Of a stretch of 64,000 nt of DNA, positions 38,044 to 45,535 are shown piece after piece. A program made the position numbers and the translations under genes. The stretch is taken from assembly GCA_023459355.1 (NCBI GenBank), contig JAEWUM010000057.1:1-64000 (forward strand), in the 5' to 3' direction. This DNA is from Bacteroidota bacterium. GTDB lineage: Bacteria > Bacteroidota > Bacteroidia > Bacteroidales > Paludibacteraceae. The notes under the pieces were generated by a model. It made no database searches and was not told the DNA's origin. It saw nothing but the letters and a program-made list of their open reading frames with translations. Position 1 is the first letter of the stretch; every line of letters starts with the position of its first letter.

Positions 38044-39213
38044 ATGAAACACATACGATTATCTTTTAAGCTGATCGCCTGTATAGCATTGTTTTTATCT
38101 CTTGCCTCATGCAAAAGAGGGATCAATATCGACGAAATCAATTCTATGCCGGAAGGTGTTCAAAAGGATTCAGCTTCTCTTTACTATTACACAGGTTTGA
38201 AAAAAGGAGATATGCTGATAGCTACGGATACTTTTTACATCAATACGAAAGCGAAATCAGAATATAAGGATAAAAAAGAAGTGCGCCCGGGTTCAGATTT
38301 CCAGTGGTCTGTTGATGAGTATAGAGGCGCTCGCATATTTACGGGAGATACCCTGATGGTGGTGGGTGGTTATAAACATCAGATTTTTAAGCATGTAAAA
38401 AAAGCAACAGCATCCAAATATCAGGGTTTCGTACAAGTGGAACGCATTCAGAATGGAGAGGTAACTGCAAAAGGCTGGACAGTCGGTCAGCATAATTTAT
38501 GTAAATTAGTGCAGCCGGATACGCCTGTTTGGTGGTCATATTTTTTCAATGTTTCGTCTGCGGACTTTTTAGTAACACTGATCTTTTTATCTTTATTTGT
38601 TGTACTTATTGCACTTTTTTGGCGATTGATATACTGGCTGGTTATCCGATTCTTAGTCAAGTCGGAAGTCTTCTGGAAACAATCTTCTATAGTTTCTCAA
38701 TATGTGTTTTTAATTTCATCAGCTACACTCGCTTTATTGGTGTTTTTTATTCAAACAGATGACCCGTTAATCATTTCGTTAAGATTTAATCCCGATTTCT
38801 TTGCCCATTGGTCGGAGTATCCGCTATTCCTCAAAATCGTACCTTTTGTGTTAGTTATTTGGGTGCTTTCGGCAATTGCAATGGCTTGGGAGATGGCAGC
38901 TAAATTCAGAACCTGGTGGCTGCTCATTTACTATCCCGGCAAGTTAGCATTAGGTTGTTTGATTGTTGGATTAGTGATAGTTGCAGGATGGGTTATATAT
39001 CTGATACTACCGGGTGTAATAGCTTTCGTAGTCATTATGATAATGGGCAAAGCCAATGATATGAGTGGAGGAGCTTTGTCCGGTAGTGGTTCTGGATCCA
39101 GTTCAGCTCCTCCGATGACTTTCAGAGATGATGAAGGAAAGCAACACATGTCGGGAGTAGATCGTGACAGTGCAAACAAACGCATAGCAGAGCGGAAAGA
39201 AGGAGGAATATAG
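38044..39213 (+). CDS. Hypothetical membrane lipoprotein
   Basis: A 389-residue protein I do not recognise. The N-terminus is a lipoprotein signal peptide with lipobox LASC (about residues 21-24). The next 140 residues are predicted to be extracytoplasmic. Four to five hydrophobic helices then occur (ADFLVTLIFLSLFVVLIALF, YVFLISSATLALLVFF, FLKIVPFVLVIWVLSAIAMA, LGCLIVGLVIVAGWVIYLIL). The tail is Gly/Ser-rich (SGGALSGSGSGSSS) and hydrophilic, probably cytoplasmic. The gene starts 28 nt after the BspA-like gene and likely belongs to its transcript. Its stop codon is the first triplet of an inverted repeat. Confidence 0.65.
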   Translation: MKHIRLSFKLIACIALFLSLASCKRGINIDEINSMPEGVQKDSASLYYYTGLKKGDMLIATDTFYINTKAKSEYKDKKEVRPGSDFQWSVDEYRGARIFTGDTLMVVGGYKHQIFKHVKKATASKYQGFVQVERIQNGEVTAKGWTVGQHNLCKLVQPDTPVWWSYFFNVSSADFLVTLIFLSLFVVLIALFWRLIYWLVIRFLVKSEVFWKQSSIVSQYVFLISSATLALLVFFIQTDDPLIISLRFNPDFFAHWSEYPLFLKIVPFVLVIWVLSAIAMAWEMAAKFRTWWLLIYYPGKLALGCLIVGLVIVAGWVIYLILPGVIAFVVIMIMGKANDMSGGALSGSGSGSSSAPPMTFRDDEGKQHMSGVDRDSANKRIAERKEGGI

Positions 39214-39238
39214 AGAAAGTATGTAATGCTTTCTCTAT
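39210..39238. terminator. Hairpin between convergent lipoprotein and lipA genes
   Basis: ATAGAGAAAG / CTTTCTCTAT, 10 bp perfect with a 9-nt loop, beginning on the TAG stop codon of the lipoprotein gene. There is no clear T-run on either side, so termination is only a guess. Confidence 0.4.
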
Positions 39239-39271
39239 CAGTGAATTGATGTTGAAGAGTCGTAAATTAAG

Positions 39272-40114
39272 TTAAACGTGCTTTTCTGCATGATAAGAAG
39301 ACCTCACAAAAGGTCCGCTTTCAACGAATCTGAAACCCTTCTTCAGAGCAATTTCCTTATATTCTTTGAATTTATCGGGATGAATATAGGCTGAAACCGG
39401 TGCGTGTTTGCGTGATGGCTGCATATACTGGCCGATAGTTAGAATTGAGCAATTGTGTGTCAGCGCATCATCCATCAATTCCAGAATTTCTTCTTCTGTT
39501 TCGCCCAGTCCGAGCATGATACCTGTTTTAGCTCTGAATCCCCTGGATGCAATGTGTTCAATCACTTTCAGACTTGTATCGTATTTAGCTTTGGTACGAA
39601 TCTGGGGAGTAAGTCGTCTGACTGTTTCGAGGTTATGCGAAATTACATTGGGTTTTTCTGCAATAATCAGGTCAATTAATTCAGTATTACCACTGAAATC
39701 AGGAATCAGCACTTCTAATGTAGTGCCGGGGTTGGTTGTTTTGATTGCCCGAATGGTTTCAGCCCAGAAGCCGGCACCAGCATCCGGCAGGTCATCGCGG
39801 TCGACTGATGTTATAACCGTATGCCTCAGATTTAATTGCTTGATTGTATCGGCCACTTTCTGCGGTTCAGCAGGGTCGGGTGGAAGCGGGCGCCCGGTGA
39901 TGGTGTTGCAAAATTTGCAGGCGCGTGTACAAATATCTCCCAGGATCATCAGGGTGGCAGTGCCTCTGCTCCAGCATTCACTTTGATTCGGACAACGGCC
40001 ACTGGTGCAGATGGTATTTAGCCCTTTTTCCTTGATAAGTCCGTGTACATTGGCATATTTTGCTTCACTGTATAATTTATTGCGTAACCATTCAGGTTTG
40101 CGTACATGTTCCAT
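39272..40114 (-). CDS. lipA: Lipoyl synthase
   Basis: Radical-SAM enzyme that inserts two sulfurs into octanoyl groups on lipoyl-domain proteins. Both clusters are marked in the 280-residue product: auxiliary Fe-S ligands C36-X4-C41-X5-C47 (CTSGRCPNQSEC) and the SAM-cluster motif C62-X3-C66-X2-C69 (CTRACKFC). TGRPLPPDPAEPQKVA and LGLGETEEEI are also characteristic, and the conserved C-terminal Ser is in FVRSSYHAEK. Its first 23 nt overlap the 3' end of the upstream AraC gene, so both should be on one transcript. Confidence 0.96.
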   Translation of the reverse strand: MEHVRKPEWLRNKLYSEAKYANVHGLIKEKGLNTICTSGRCPNQSECWSRGTATLMILGDICTRACKFCNTITGRPLPPDPAEPQKVADTIKQLNLRHTVITSVDRDDLPDAGAGFWAETIRAIKTTNPGTTLEVLIPDFSGNTELIDLIIAEKPNVISHNLETVRRLTPQIRTKAKYDTSLKVIEHIASRGFRAKTGIMLGLGETEEEILELMDDALTHNCSILTIGQYMQPSRKHAPVSAYIHPDKFKEYKEIALKKGFRFVESGPFVRSSYHAEKHV

Positions 40115-41267
40115 AATTTATTTTTTTTAATAACGAATTCTTCAGTTCGGTAACCGACATGCCGGTCATGTTTTTAATAACCCGCTTCAGTGAGTCAGCC
40201 GAACTGAATCCACATTTTTCCGCCAGAATCTGATTCGTGGCAGAAGGATCTTTGAGTATGACTCTTTTAACCTCTTCAACCCTGAAATTGTTCACAAAGG
40301 TACAAAAATTCTGGTGGTAATGTTGATTGATGAGGTGGGAAATATAAGTCCGGTTAGTTCCTGTAATGTTGGCTAAATCAACAATGGTGAGGCTTTCATT
40401 CAGGTAGATCTTCTGTTCTTCAAACAGATGTATGATTTTGTTAATGAGTATATTTCCGGATAACTCCAATTGTGCTTGTTCTTCGTGTGTTGAACTGTCA
40501 GGCTCTTCCGGTAAAACAGAGGCAAGTTGATAAACCGATTTTTGTTTGTATCCCATGTAGCCGACTATAAATAATAAACCGCTGAAAATTATGGATGCAA
40601 CTCCGGTCAAAGTCAGTTCGTTTTTAAAGAAATCCCTGCCCAAAGAGGCTATAATTACAGAAAATATACCGGTAAGTATCATCGATATATTTAGAATTTT
40701 TACATTTCGATTTTTTCCATCTTCAATATCGGAATAAAATTGTTCAGCTTTGGAAGCATATTGTTTCAAGAGTCTGGAGCTTTCTATCATTAAAAATAAT
40801 ACCTGCACAATAAATAAAAATCGCATAGAAAAAAGAATGTTTTTTACAAACCTGAAAATGGGTGATTCTGGTGTAATGTTTTTCTCGAAAATCCAGATTT
40901 TAAAATCGGCAAAACCTCCAATCAATATGCCGGCAGTGTATAGAAGAACTAATACAGCAGGAATTATAAAAAATTTCCAATGGATGCTCCAGGAAAACTT
41001 TTCATCAACAGTCAGTAGTCTTAAATATACATAATACATCGGATATACAATCAGCGATGAAAATTGATATAAAGGGTCGATATAAGGGTAGATTTCTTTC
41101 AGCGGGTAATAAAATACAAAGTGGGAGAAATATACAATACTGGCAAAAATCATGAATTTACCGAGAAAAGTTCTCGCAGGACTAACATTTCGGCCAGGTA
41201 TGTTGAGAAGAATTGCCCAAAACAAAGTGACATATACCGGATTTAATAATAGTATAGTTTTTATCAT
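40092..41267 (-). CDS. Membrane-bound AraC-family transcriptional regulator (second copy)
   Basis: A 391-residue protein: about six or seven hydrophobic helices over residues 1-240 and a C-terminal AraC DNA-binding domain (about 280-380) with LTIVDLANITGTNRTYISHLIN and NQILAEKCGFSSADSLKRVIK. The layout and the HTH wording match the regulator at 34870-35949, so they are paralogues. Its promoter has a TACGTTTG -7 box (41284-41291). Two ACCAATTGTCCT repeats 21 bp apart lie upstream and suggest self-regulation. The 3' end overlaps lipA, which may put lipA under its control. Confidence 0.9.
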   Translation of the reverse strand: MIKTILLLNPVYVTLFWAILLNIPGRNVSPARTFLGKFMIFASIVYFSHFVFYYPLKEIYPYIDPLYQFSSLIVYPMYYVYLRLLTVDEKFSWSIHWKFFIIPAVLVLLYTAGILIGGFADFKIWIFEKNITPESPIFRFVKNILFSMRFLFIVQVLFLMIESSRLLKQYASKAEQFYSDIEDGKNRNVKILNISMILTGIFSVIIASLGRDFFKNELTLTGVASIIFSGLLFIVGYMGYKQKSVYQLASVLPEEPDSSTHEEQAQLELSGNILINKIIHLFEEQKIYLNESLTIVDLANITGTNRTYISHLINQHYHQNFCTFVNNFRVEEVKRVILKDPSATNQILAEKCGFSSADSLKRVIKNMTGMSVTELKNSLLKKINYGTCTQT

Positions 41268-41283
41268 AAGCTGAAATTTGGTA

Positions 41284-41317
41284 CAAACGTACTAAAAAAA
41301 AGATAGTTTTTACCAAT
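41284..41317 (-). promoter_or_regulatory. Promoter of the second AraC gene
   Basis: Minus strand: ATTG (41314-41317), 22 nt, TACGTTTG (41284-41291). The -33 region falls inside the first ACCAATTGTCCT repeat, and the start codon is 17 nt from the -7 box. Confidence 0.5.
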
Positions 41318-41344
41318 TGTCCTCTTTTTTTTACCAATTGTCCT
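41312..41344. promoter_or_regulatory. Putative AraC operator: ACCAATTGTCCT twice, 21 bp apart
   Basis: ACCAATTGTCCT occurs at 41312-41323 and 41333-41344, each preceded by a T-run. They are between the leftward AraC promoter and a rightward -7 box at 41366, so one bound dimer could act on both. Confidence 0.58.
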
Positions 41345-41365
41345 GCCTGAAATTAATTTACATTT

Positions 41366-41373
41366 TACTTTTG
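41366..41373 (+). promoter_or_regulatory. -7 box of candidate small RNA 2
   Basis: TACTTTTG, with CTG 20 nt upstream as a near -33 element that touches the second ACCAATTGTCCT repeat. It faces gene-free sequence ending in a terminator. Confidence 0.5.
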
Positions 41374-41379
41374 CAACAG

Positions 41380-41503
41380 ATTGTTACATCAGACATATTT
41401 GGAATAATTTCGAAATCGTGTACAACACTTGATTATATACAACCGAGAATTTTTCTGATAGTTTAACGACCCGGGAATTAATTTAGTTCCCGGGTTCTTT
41501 TAT
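41380..41503 (+). ncRNA. Candidate small RNA (about 120 nt) between the AraC gene and ispE
   Basis: Starts a few bases after a TACTTTTG box and ends in a strong intrinsic terminator; no open frame of use lies between. ispE has its own -7 box (TATTTTTG, 41517-41524) after the terminator, so this is a separate transcript. No Rfam family was recognised by eye. This unit fills most of the 314-bp gap. Confidence 0.5.
41469..41503 (+). terminator. Intrinsic terminator of candidate small RNA 2
   Basis: ACCCGGGAA / TTCCCGGGT (9 bp, GC-rich, perfect), loop TTAATTTAG, tail TCTTTTATT. It is strong by sequence. Confidence 0.85.
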
Positions 41504-41516
41504 TAATTATTATTGC

Positions 41517-41524
41517 TATTTTTG
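41517..41524 (+). promoter_or_regulatory. -7 box of ispE
   Basis: TATTTTTG, giving a leader of about 50 nt. The -33 region overlaps the T-tail of the preceding terminator and shows only a weak match. Confidence 0.45.
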
Positions 41525-41581
41525 CAGTCATCAATACAATATCTCGTCATATATTATATAAAACATATTCAGTAAATTAAC

Positions 41582-42409
41582 ATGCACCTGTTGCCTAATG
41601 CCAAAATAAACATTGGATTGAATGTCGTTGAAAAGAGGCCAGACGGTTATCATAATATCGAAACTGTGTTTTATCCAATCGGACTGAAAGATGAGTTGTA
41701 TGTTGCGAAGAGCGAAATTGTTTATTCACGCAAGATCGACTACAGCCTGGAAGTTTTTGGGACTGAGGTAACTGATAATCCGGAAAAGAATTTGATAATC
41801 AAAGCACTGCGTTTGATTCAGAAAGATTTTGATATCGAGCCGGTTGATATTCAATTGCGTAAAAATATTCCTTTTGGAGCCGGACTTGGAGGTGGTTCTT
41901 CTGATGCGGCATTTATGCTGAAAGCGCTGAATGAGTTGTTTGACCTGCATCTTTCTGATGGCGAATTGGAAAAATACGCGGTGAAACTGGGCGCTGATTG
42001 TCCGGTTTTTATTCGAAACAGCCCCATATTTGCCAGTGGAATAGGGGATGTGTTTTCTCCCGTTGATATCTCATTAGCGGGTTATCATTTTGTGTTGGTT
42101 AAACCGGATGTACATGTTCCCACACCGGAGGCCTATGCGTCTGTTACTCCCCGTCATCCCGAAAATAAGATATCTGAAATAATTAAAGAACCGGTTTCCG
42201 AATGGAAAAAGTACCTGAAAAATGATTTTGAGCCGGCTGTATTTAATAAATATCCGGTTATTAAAGATATTAAAGATACTTTGTATAATATGGGGGCTGT
42301 TTATGCATCCATGTCAGGATCAGGTTCATCGGTCTATGGTTTGTTTGAGGATATACCCGACGGTTTAAAAACGTTTGAAAAGTATTTCATTTTTGTTGAT
42401 AGCTTTTGA
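41582..42409 (+). CDS. ispE: 4-diphosphocytidyl-2-C-methyl-D-erythritol kinase
   Basis: GHMP kinase of the MEP isoprenoid pathway, phosphorylating CDP-ME. The 275-residue product begins PNAKINIGLNVVEKRPDGYHNIET, holding the catalytic Lys and substrate loop. The ATP motif is PFGAGLGGGSSDAA near residue 97, and the third motif is YASMSGSGSSVYGLF near 240. Length is slightly below the 280-290 of E. coli. It is followed by dnaB, which has its own promoter. Confidence 0.95.
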   Translation: MHLLPNAKINIGLNVVEKRPDGYHNIETVFYPIGLKDELYVAKSEIVYSRKIDYSLEVFGTEVTDNPEKNLIIKALRLIQKDFDIEPVDIQLRKNIPFGAGLGGGSSDAAFMLKALNELFDLHLSDGELEKYAVKLGADCPVFIRNSPIFASGIGDVFSPVDISLAGYHFVLVKPDVHVPTPEAYASVTPRHPENKISEIIKEPVSEWKKYLKNDFEPAVFNKYPVIKDIKDTLYNMGAVYASMSGSGSSVYGLFEDIPDGLKTFEKYFIFVDSF

Positions 42410-42419
42410 TATTTCTGTA

Positions 42420-42449
42420 TTGACCTTGCAGGTAAAAAGTGTAAATTTG
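42420..42449 (+). promoter_or_regulatory. Promoter of dnaB
   Basis: TTG at 42420-42422, 19-nt spacer, TAAATTTG at 42442-42449; the leader is about 16 nt. The -33 box begins 10 nt after the ispE stop codon. Confidence 0.68.
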
Positions 42450-42471
42450 CCTTCCATTTAATAATTCAATC

Positions 42472-44022
42472 ATGGCGGAAAAAAGACCGTACAATAATAA
42501 ACGACAGAATCAGTCACCGATAATTGCAGCTAACGAATTTGGGAAACTTCCGCCACAGGCGCCTGAACTGGAAGAGGCAGTGCTGGGCGCTATCATGCTC
42601 GAAACGGATGCTTATTCGATGGTGTCGGAAATTCTCAAACCGGAATGTTTTTATAAAATTGCCCATCAACGGATTTTTGAAGCTATTCAATCGCTGGCTG
42701 TTCATCAGCAACCGGTCGATATGCATACTGTGACGGAGCAGCTCCGCAAAGACGGGACCATTGATGAAGTTGGTGGACCTTATTATATTACCCTGCTTAC
42801 TGCTAAAGTCAATTCAGCGGCGCATCTTGAGTACCATGCCAGGATCATCGTTCAAAAATATCTGGCCAGGGAATTAATCCGCGTTTCTTCAGAGATTCAG
42901 ACCAAGGCATTCGATGACAAAACGGACGTGGACGATCTCATGCAGGAAGCAGAGGGAATGTTATTTGAGATTTCACAGCGTAACCTGAAAAAAGATGTCG
43001 TTCAAATCAACCCGGTGATTGAAGAAGCGAGAAACCGGATGATTCAGGCGGCTAAAAAACAGGGAGCAAGTGGTGTTCCAAGTGGTTTTCACAGTTTGGA
43101 TAAAATTACATCCGGTTGGCAACGGTCGGATTTAATAATCATTGCTGCCCGTCCCGCTATGGGAAAAACGGCCTTTATTCTTTCTATGGCCAAAAACATG
43201 GCGGTCGATTACAATTCTCCTGTTGCCGTATTTTCCCTTGAAATGTCGAATGTGCAGTTGGTGAACCGTTTGATCATGAATGTTTGTCAACTTGAAGGCG
43301 AAAAAATTAAGAACGGTCAGTTAGATGCCTACGAATGGGAAAAGTTTGACAGAGACGTAACGCAATTGATGGATGCACCGGTTTTTATCGATGATACCCC
43401 CAGTTTATCTATATTTGAACTGAGAAGTAAAGCGCGCAGGTTAGTACGGGAACATAAAATACAGTGCATTATCATCGACTACCTTCAGTTGATGAATGCA
43501 TCAGGAATGAGTTTCGGGAGCAGGGAGCAGGAAGTTAGTATTATTTCCCGGTCTTTGAAAGGACTGGCTAAGGAGCTGGATATTCCCATCATTGCACTTT
43601 CTCAGTTGAACCGCGGGGTGGAAGGTCGTACCGGGATTGAAGGAAAGCGTCCGCAGTTGTCCGACCTGCGTGAATCCGGAGCCATTGAGCAGGATGCCGA
43701 CATGGTTTGCTTTATTCACCGTCCTGAATATTATAAGCTTACTGAAGACGCGCAAGGAAACTCTCTGTTGGGTATTGCCGAAATTATTGTGGCAAAACAT
43801 CGTAACGGTGCTACCGGTGATGTTCAGCTGAAGTTCAAGAATGTATATGCCAAATTCATGAACAAAGATGACGATGATGATGAAAACAGTCCGGTACACG
43901 GAGGATACCAGACCATTTCATCTAAAATGAACGACAGCAGTTTCAATGGACATGCAAATAATGCATTTGGTTCGGGTTCGCCATTTGGCGGATATGCAAA
44001 AAGTGATGAAACACCGTTTTAG
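42472..44022 (+). CDS. dnaB: Replicative DNA helicase DnaB
   Basis: Hexameric 5'-3' helicase of the replisome. The 516-residue product has the DnaB N-terminal domain (PPQAPELEEAVLGAIML) and the RecA-like motor with Walker A ARPAMGKTAF near residue 226, Walker B CIIIDYLQLM near 337, LSQLNRGVEGR near 372 and the Arg-finger region HRPEYY. A Ser/Gly/Asn-rich tail follows, as in Bacteroidetes DnaB. There is no intein. The stop codon TAG starts a heptanucleotide array shared with the convergent transporter gene. Confidence 0.97.
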   Translation: MAEKRPYNNKRQNQSPIIAANEFGKLPPQAPELEEAVLGAIMLETDAYSMVSEILKPECFYKIAHQRIFEAIQSLAVHQQPVDMHTVTEQLRKDGTIDEVGGPYYITLLTAKVNSAAHLEYHARIIVQKYLARELIRVSSEIQTKAFDDKTDVDDLMQEAEGMLFEISQRNLKKDVVQINPVIEEARNRMIQAAKKQGASGVPSGFHSLDKITSGWQRSDLIIIAARPAMGKTAFILSMAKNMAVDYNSPVAVFSLEMSNVQLVNRLIMNVCQLEGEKIKNGQLDAYEWEKFDRDVTQLMDAPVFIDDTPSLSIFELRSKARRLVREHKIQCIIIDYLQLMNASGMSFGSREQEVSIISRSLKGLAKELDIPIIALSQLNRGVEGRTGIEGKRPQLSDLRESGAIEQDADMVCFIHRPEYYKLTEDAQGNSLLGIAEIIVAKHRNGATGDVQLKFKNVYAKFMNKDDDDDENSPVHGGYQTISSKMNDSSFNGHANNAFGSGSPFGGYAKSDETPF

Positions 44023-44083
44023 TGAATAGTGAATAAAGATTAGTGGTTAGTAAAAAAAATAAACCACTAACCACTATTCGCTA
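44020..44083. repeat. Inverted TAGTGRW heptad arrays between dnaB and the transporter gene
   Basis: From the left: TAGTGAA, TAGTGAA, TAAAGAT, TAGTGGT, TAGT. From the right on the minus strand: TAGTGGT, TAGTGGT, beginning at the transporter stop codon. TAGTGGTTAGT and ACTAACCACTA pair into an 11-bp stem with an A-rich loop that may also serve as a two-way terminator. Confidence 0.75.
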
Positions 44084-45318
44084 ACAGTCTGTTTCTCGTG
44101 TTTATGTTTGAATAAGATCGCAAACAGAATGGCGATAACAGCAGCATAAGCGGCAAAGGTAAACCAGATACCTTCCCAGTTTTTCATGCCGTCAACCATG
44201 AAGTATTTGTCGATAATTACTCCGCTGGCAAAACTGCCAATCATGGCGCCAAATCCATTTGTCATCATCATAAACAGCCCCTGAGCGCTGGATCGGATTG
44301 ATGTGTCGGTAGTTGTTTCGATAAACAAAGAACCGGAAATATTGAAGAAATCGAAGGCCATTCCGTAAACCACCATCGAAAGAATGAGCATCCAGAGACG
44401 ATCATCGGGATTTCCGAATCCGAATAAAGCAAATCGAAGTACCCAGGCAACCATACTCATCAGCATCACGTTTTTAATACCAAACTTTTTTAGGAAGAAT
44501 GGAATTGCCAGAATGAATAATGTTTCAGAAATCTGAGAGATAGACATAATGATGGTGGAATATCTCACTACAAAAGATTCAGCATACTGAGGAATATTTT
44601 TAAAATCATCCAGGAAAGTATCACCGTACATGTTGGTCAATTGCAGGGCAGCACCCAAAAACATGGAGAAAATAAAGAAAAGGGCCATTTTATAATTGGC
44701 AAAAAGTTTAAAAGCCTTCAAGCCCAACGAGTCAACCAGGTTGATTTCTTTCTTACCTTTTAATGGAGGAGGACAAGCAGGCAGTGTAAAAGAATACACT
44801 CCCAACACCAATGAAAATATAGCTGAAAGGTAAAACTGAACTTCTGTCGCTTTATTCCCGGTAAGATTTGTAATCCACATGGCCGCAATAAAGCCAATGG
44901 TTCCCCACACCCTGATAGGCGGAAAGACTTTTACCACATCATATCCATGAGATTTTAAGGCATTGTAGGCAACTGAATTTGAAAGGGCGATGGTTGGCAT
45001 ATAAAAGGTCATGGCAACCAGCATAACCCAAAAGAAAGTGCCAGGATCATTCACTCTGCTTAATGAAAAAATGGCAATACCACTCAAAATATGGAGAATA
45101 CCATATAGTTTTTCTGCATTTACCCATTTGTCGGCAACGATGCCAAAAAGTGCCGGCATAAAGACGGATGCAATTCCAAGAGTTGAAAATACGGCGCCGA
45201 AATCTGCGCCTCCCCATTTGCGGTTTTCAAACCAATATACACCAATGGTAATCAACCAGGCTCCCCATATCATAAATTGAAGGAAGCTCATAATCGTAAG
45301 TCTGAGTTTTAATCCCAT
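44074..45318 (-). CDS. NupG-like nucleoside:H+ symporter (MFS)
   Basis: A 414-residue twelve-helix inner-membrane transporter of the nucleoside:H+ symporter family. The N-terminus LRLTIMSFLQFMIWGAWLIT and FGAVFSTLGIASVFMPALFGIVADKW closely follow the wording of NupG/XapB. SMVAWVLRFALFGFG near 285 and LFIETTTDTSIRSSAQGLF near 335 are further family points. It likely imports nucleosides for salvage. Its promoter overlaps that of rho on the other strand. The TAG stop codon is the first triplet of a heptad repeat. Confidence 0.9.
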   Translation of the reverse strand: MGLKLRLTIMSFLQFMIWGAWLITIGVYWFENRKWGGADFGAVFSTLGIASVFMPALFGIVADKWVNAEKLYGILHILSGIAIFSLSRVNDPGTFFWVMLVAMTFYMPTIALSNSVAYNALKSHGYDVVKVFPPIRVWGTIGFIAAMWITNLTGNKATEVQFYLSAIFSLVLGVYSFTLPACPPPLKGKKEINLVDSLGLKAFKLFANYKMALFFIFSMFLGAALQLTNMYGDTFLDDFKNIPQYAESFVVRYSTIIMSISQISETLFILAIPFFLKKFGIKNVMLMSMVAWVLRFALFGFGNPDDRLWMLILSMVVYGMAFDFFNISGSLFIETTTDTSIRSSAQGLFMMMTNGFGAMIGSFASGVIIDKYFMVDGMKNWEGIWFTFAAYAAVIAILFAILFKHKHEKQTVSE

Positions 45319-45349
45319 TTTTCTAATTTATATAAGCATTTTATGCACG

Positions 45350-45379
45350 CAAATTTAGACAAAACTTTGTTATTTCAAA
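45350..45379 (-). promoter_or_regulatory. Promoter of the nucleoside transporter gene
   Basis: Minus strand: TTTG (45376-45379), 18 nt, TAAATTTG (45350-45357). It overlaps the rho promoter core by 14 bp. Confidence 0.65.
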
Positions 45380-45396
45380 ATATTAATTTACCTTTG
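45366..45396 (+). promoter_or_regulatory. Promoter of rho
   Basis: TTTG at 45366-45369, 19 nt, TACCTTTG at 45389-45396: an exact consensus. The leader to the ATG is about 135 nt, long enough for autogenous control. Confidence 0.75.
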
Positions 45397-45535
45397 CAGC
45401 ATATTTCTGTTCTTATAAGAAGCAAACCTGCTTTACATCAACCGATATAAAATACATTATTAAATTATTATTATTACAAACGTTTAGATCCACTTTACGA
45501 TTAAACTGTCCGGATAAACGTACTTGCAAAACTTT

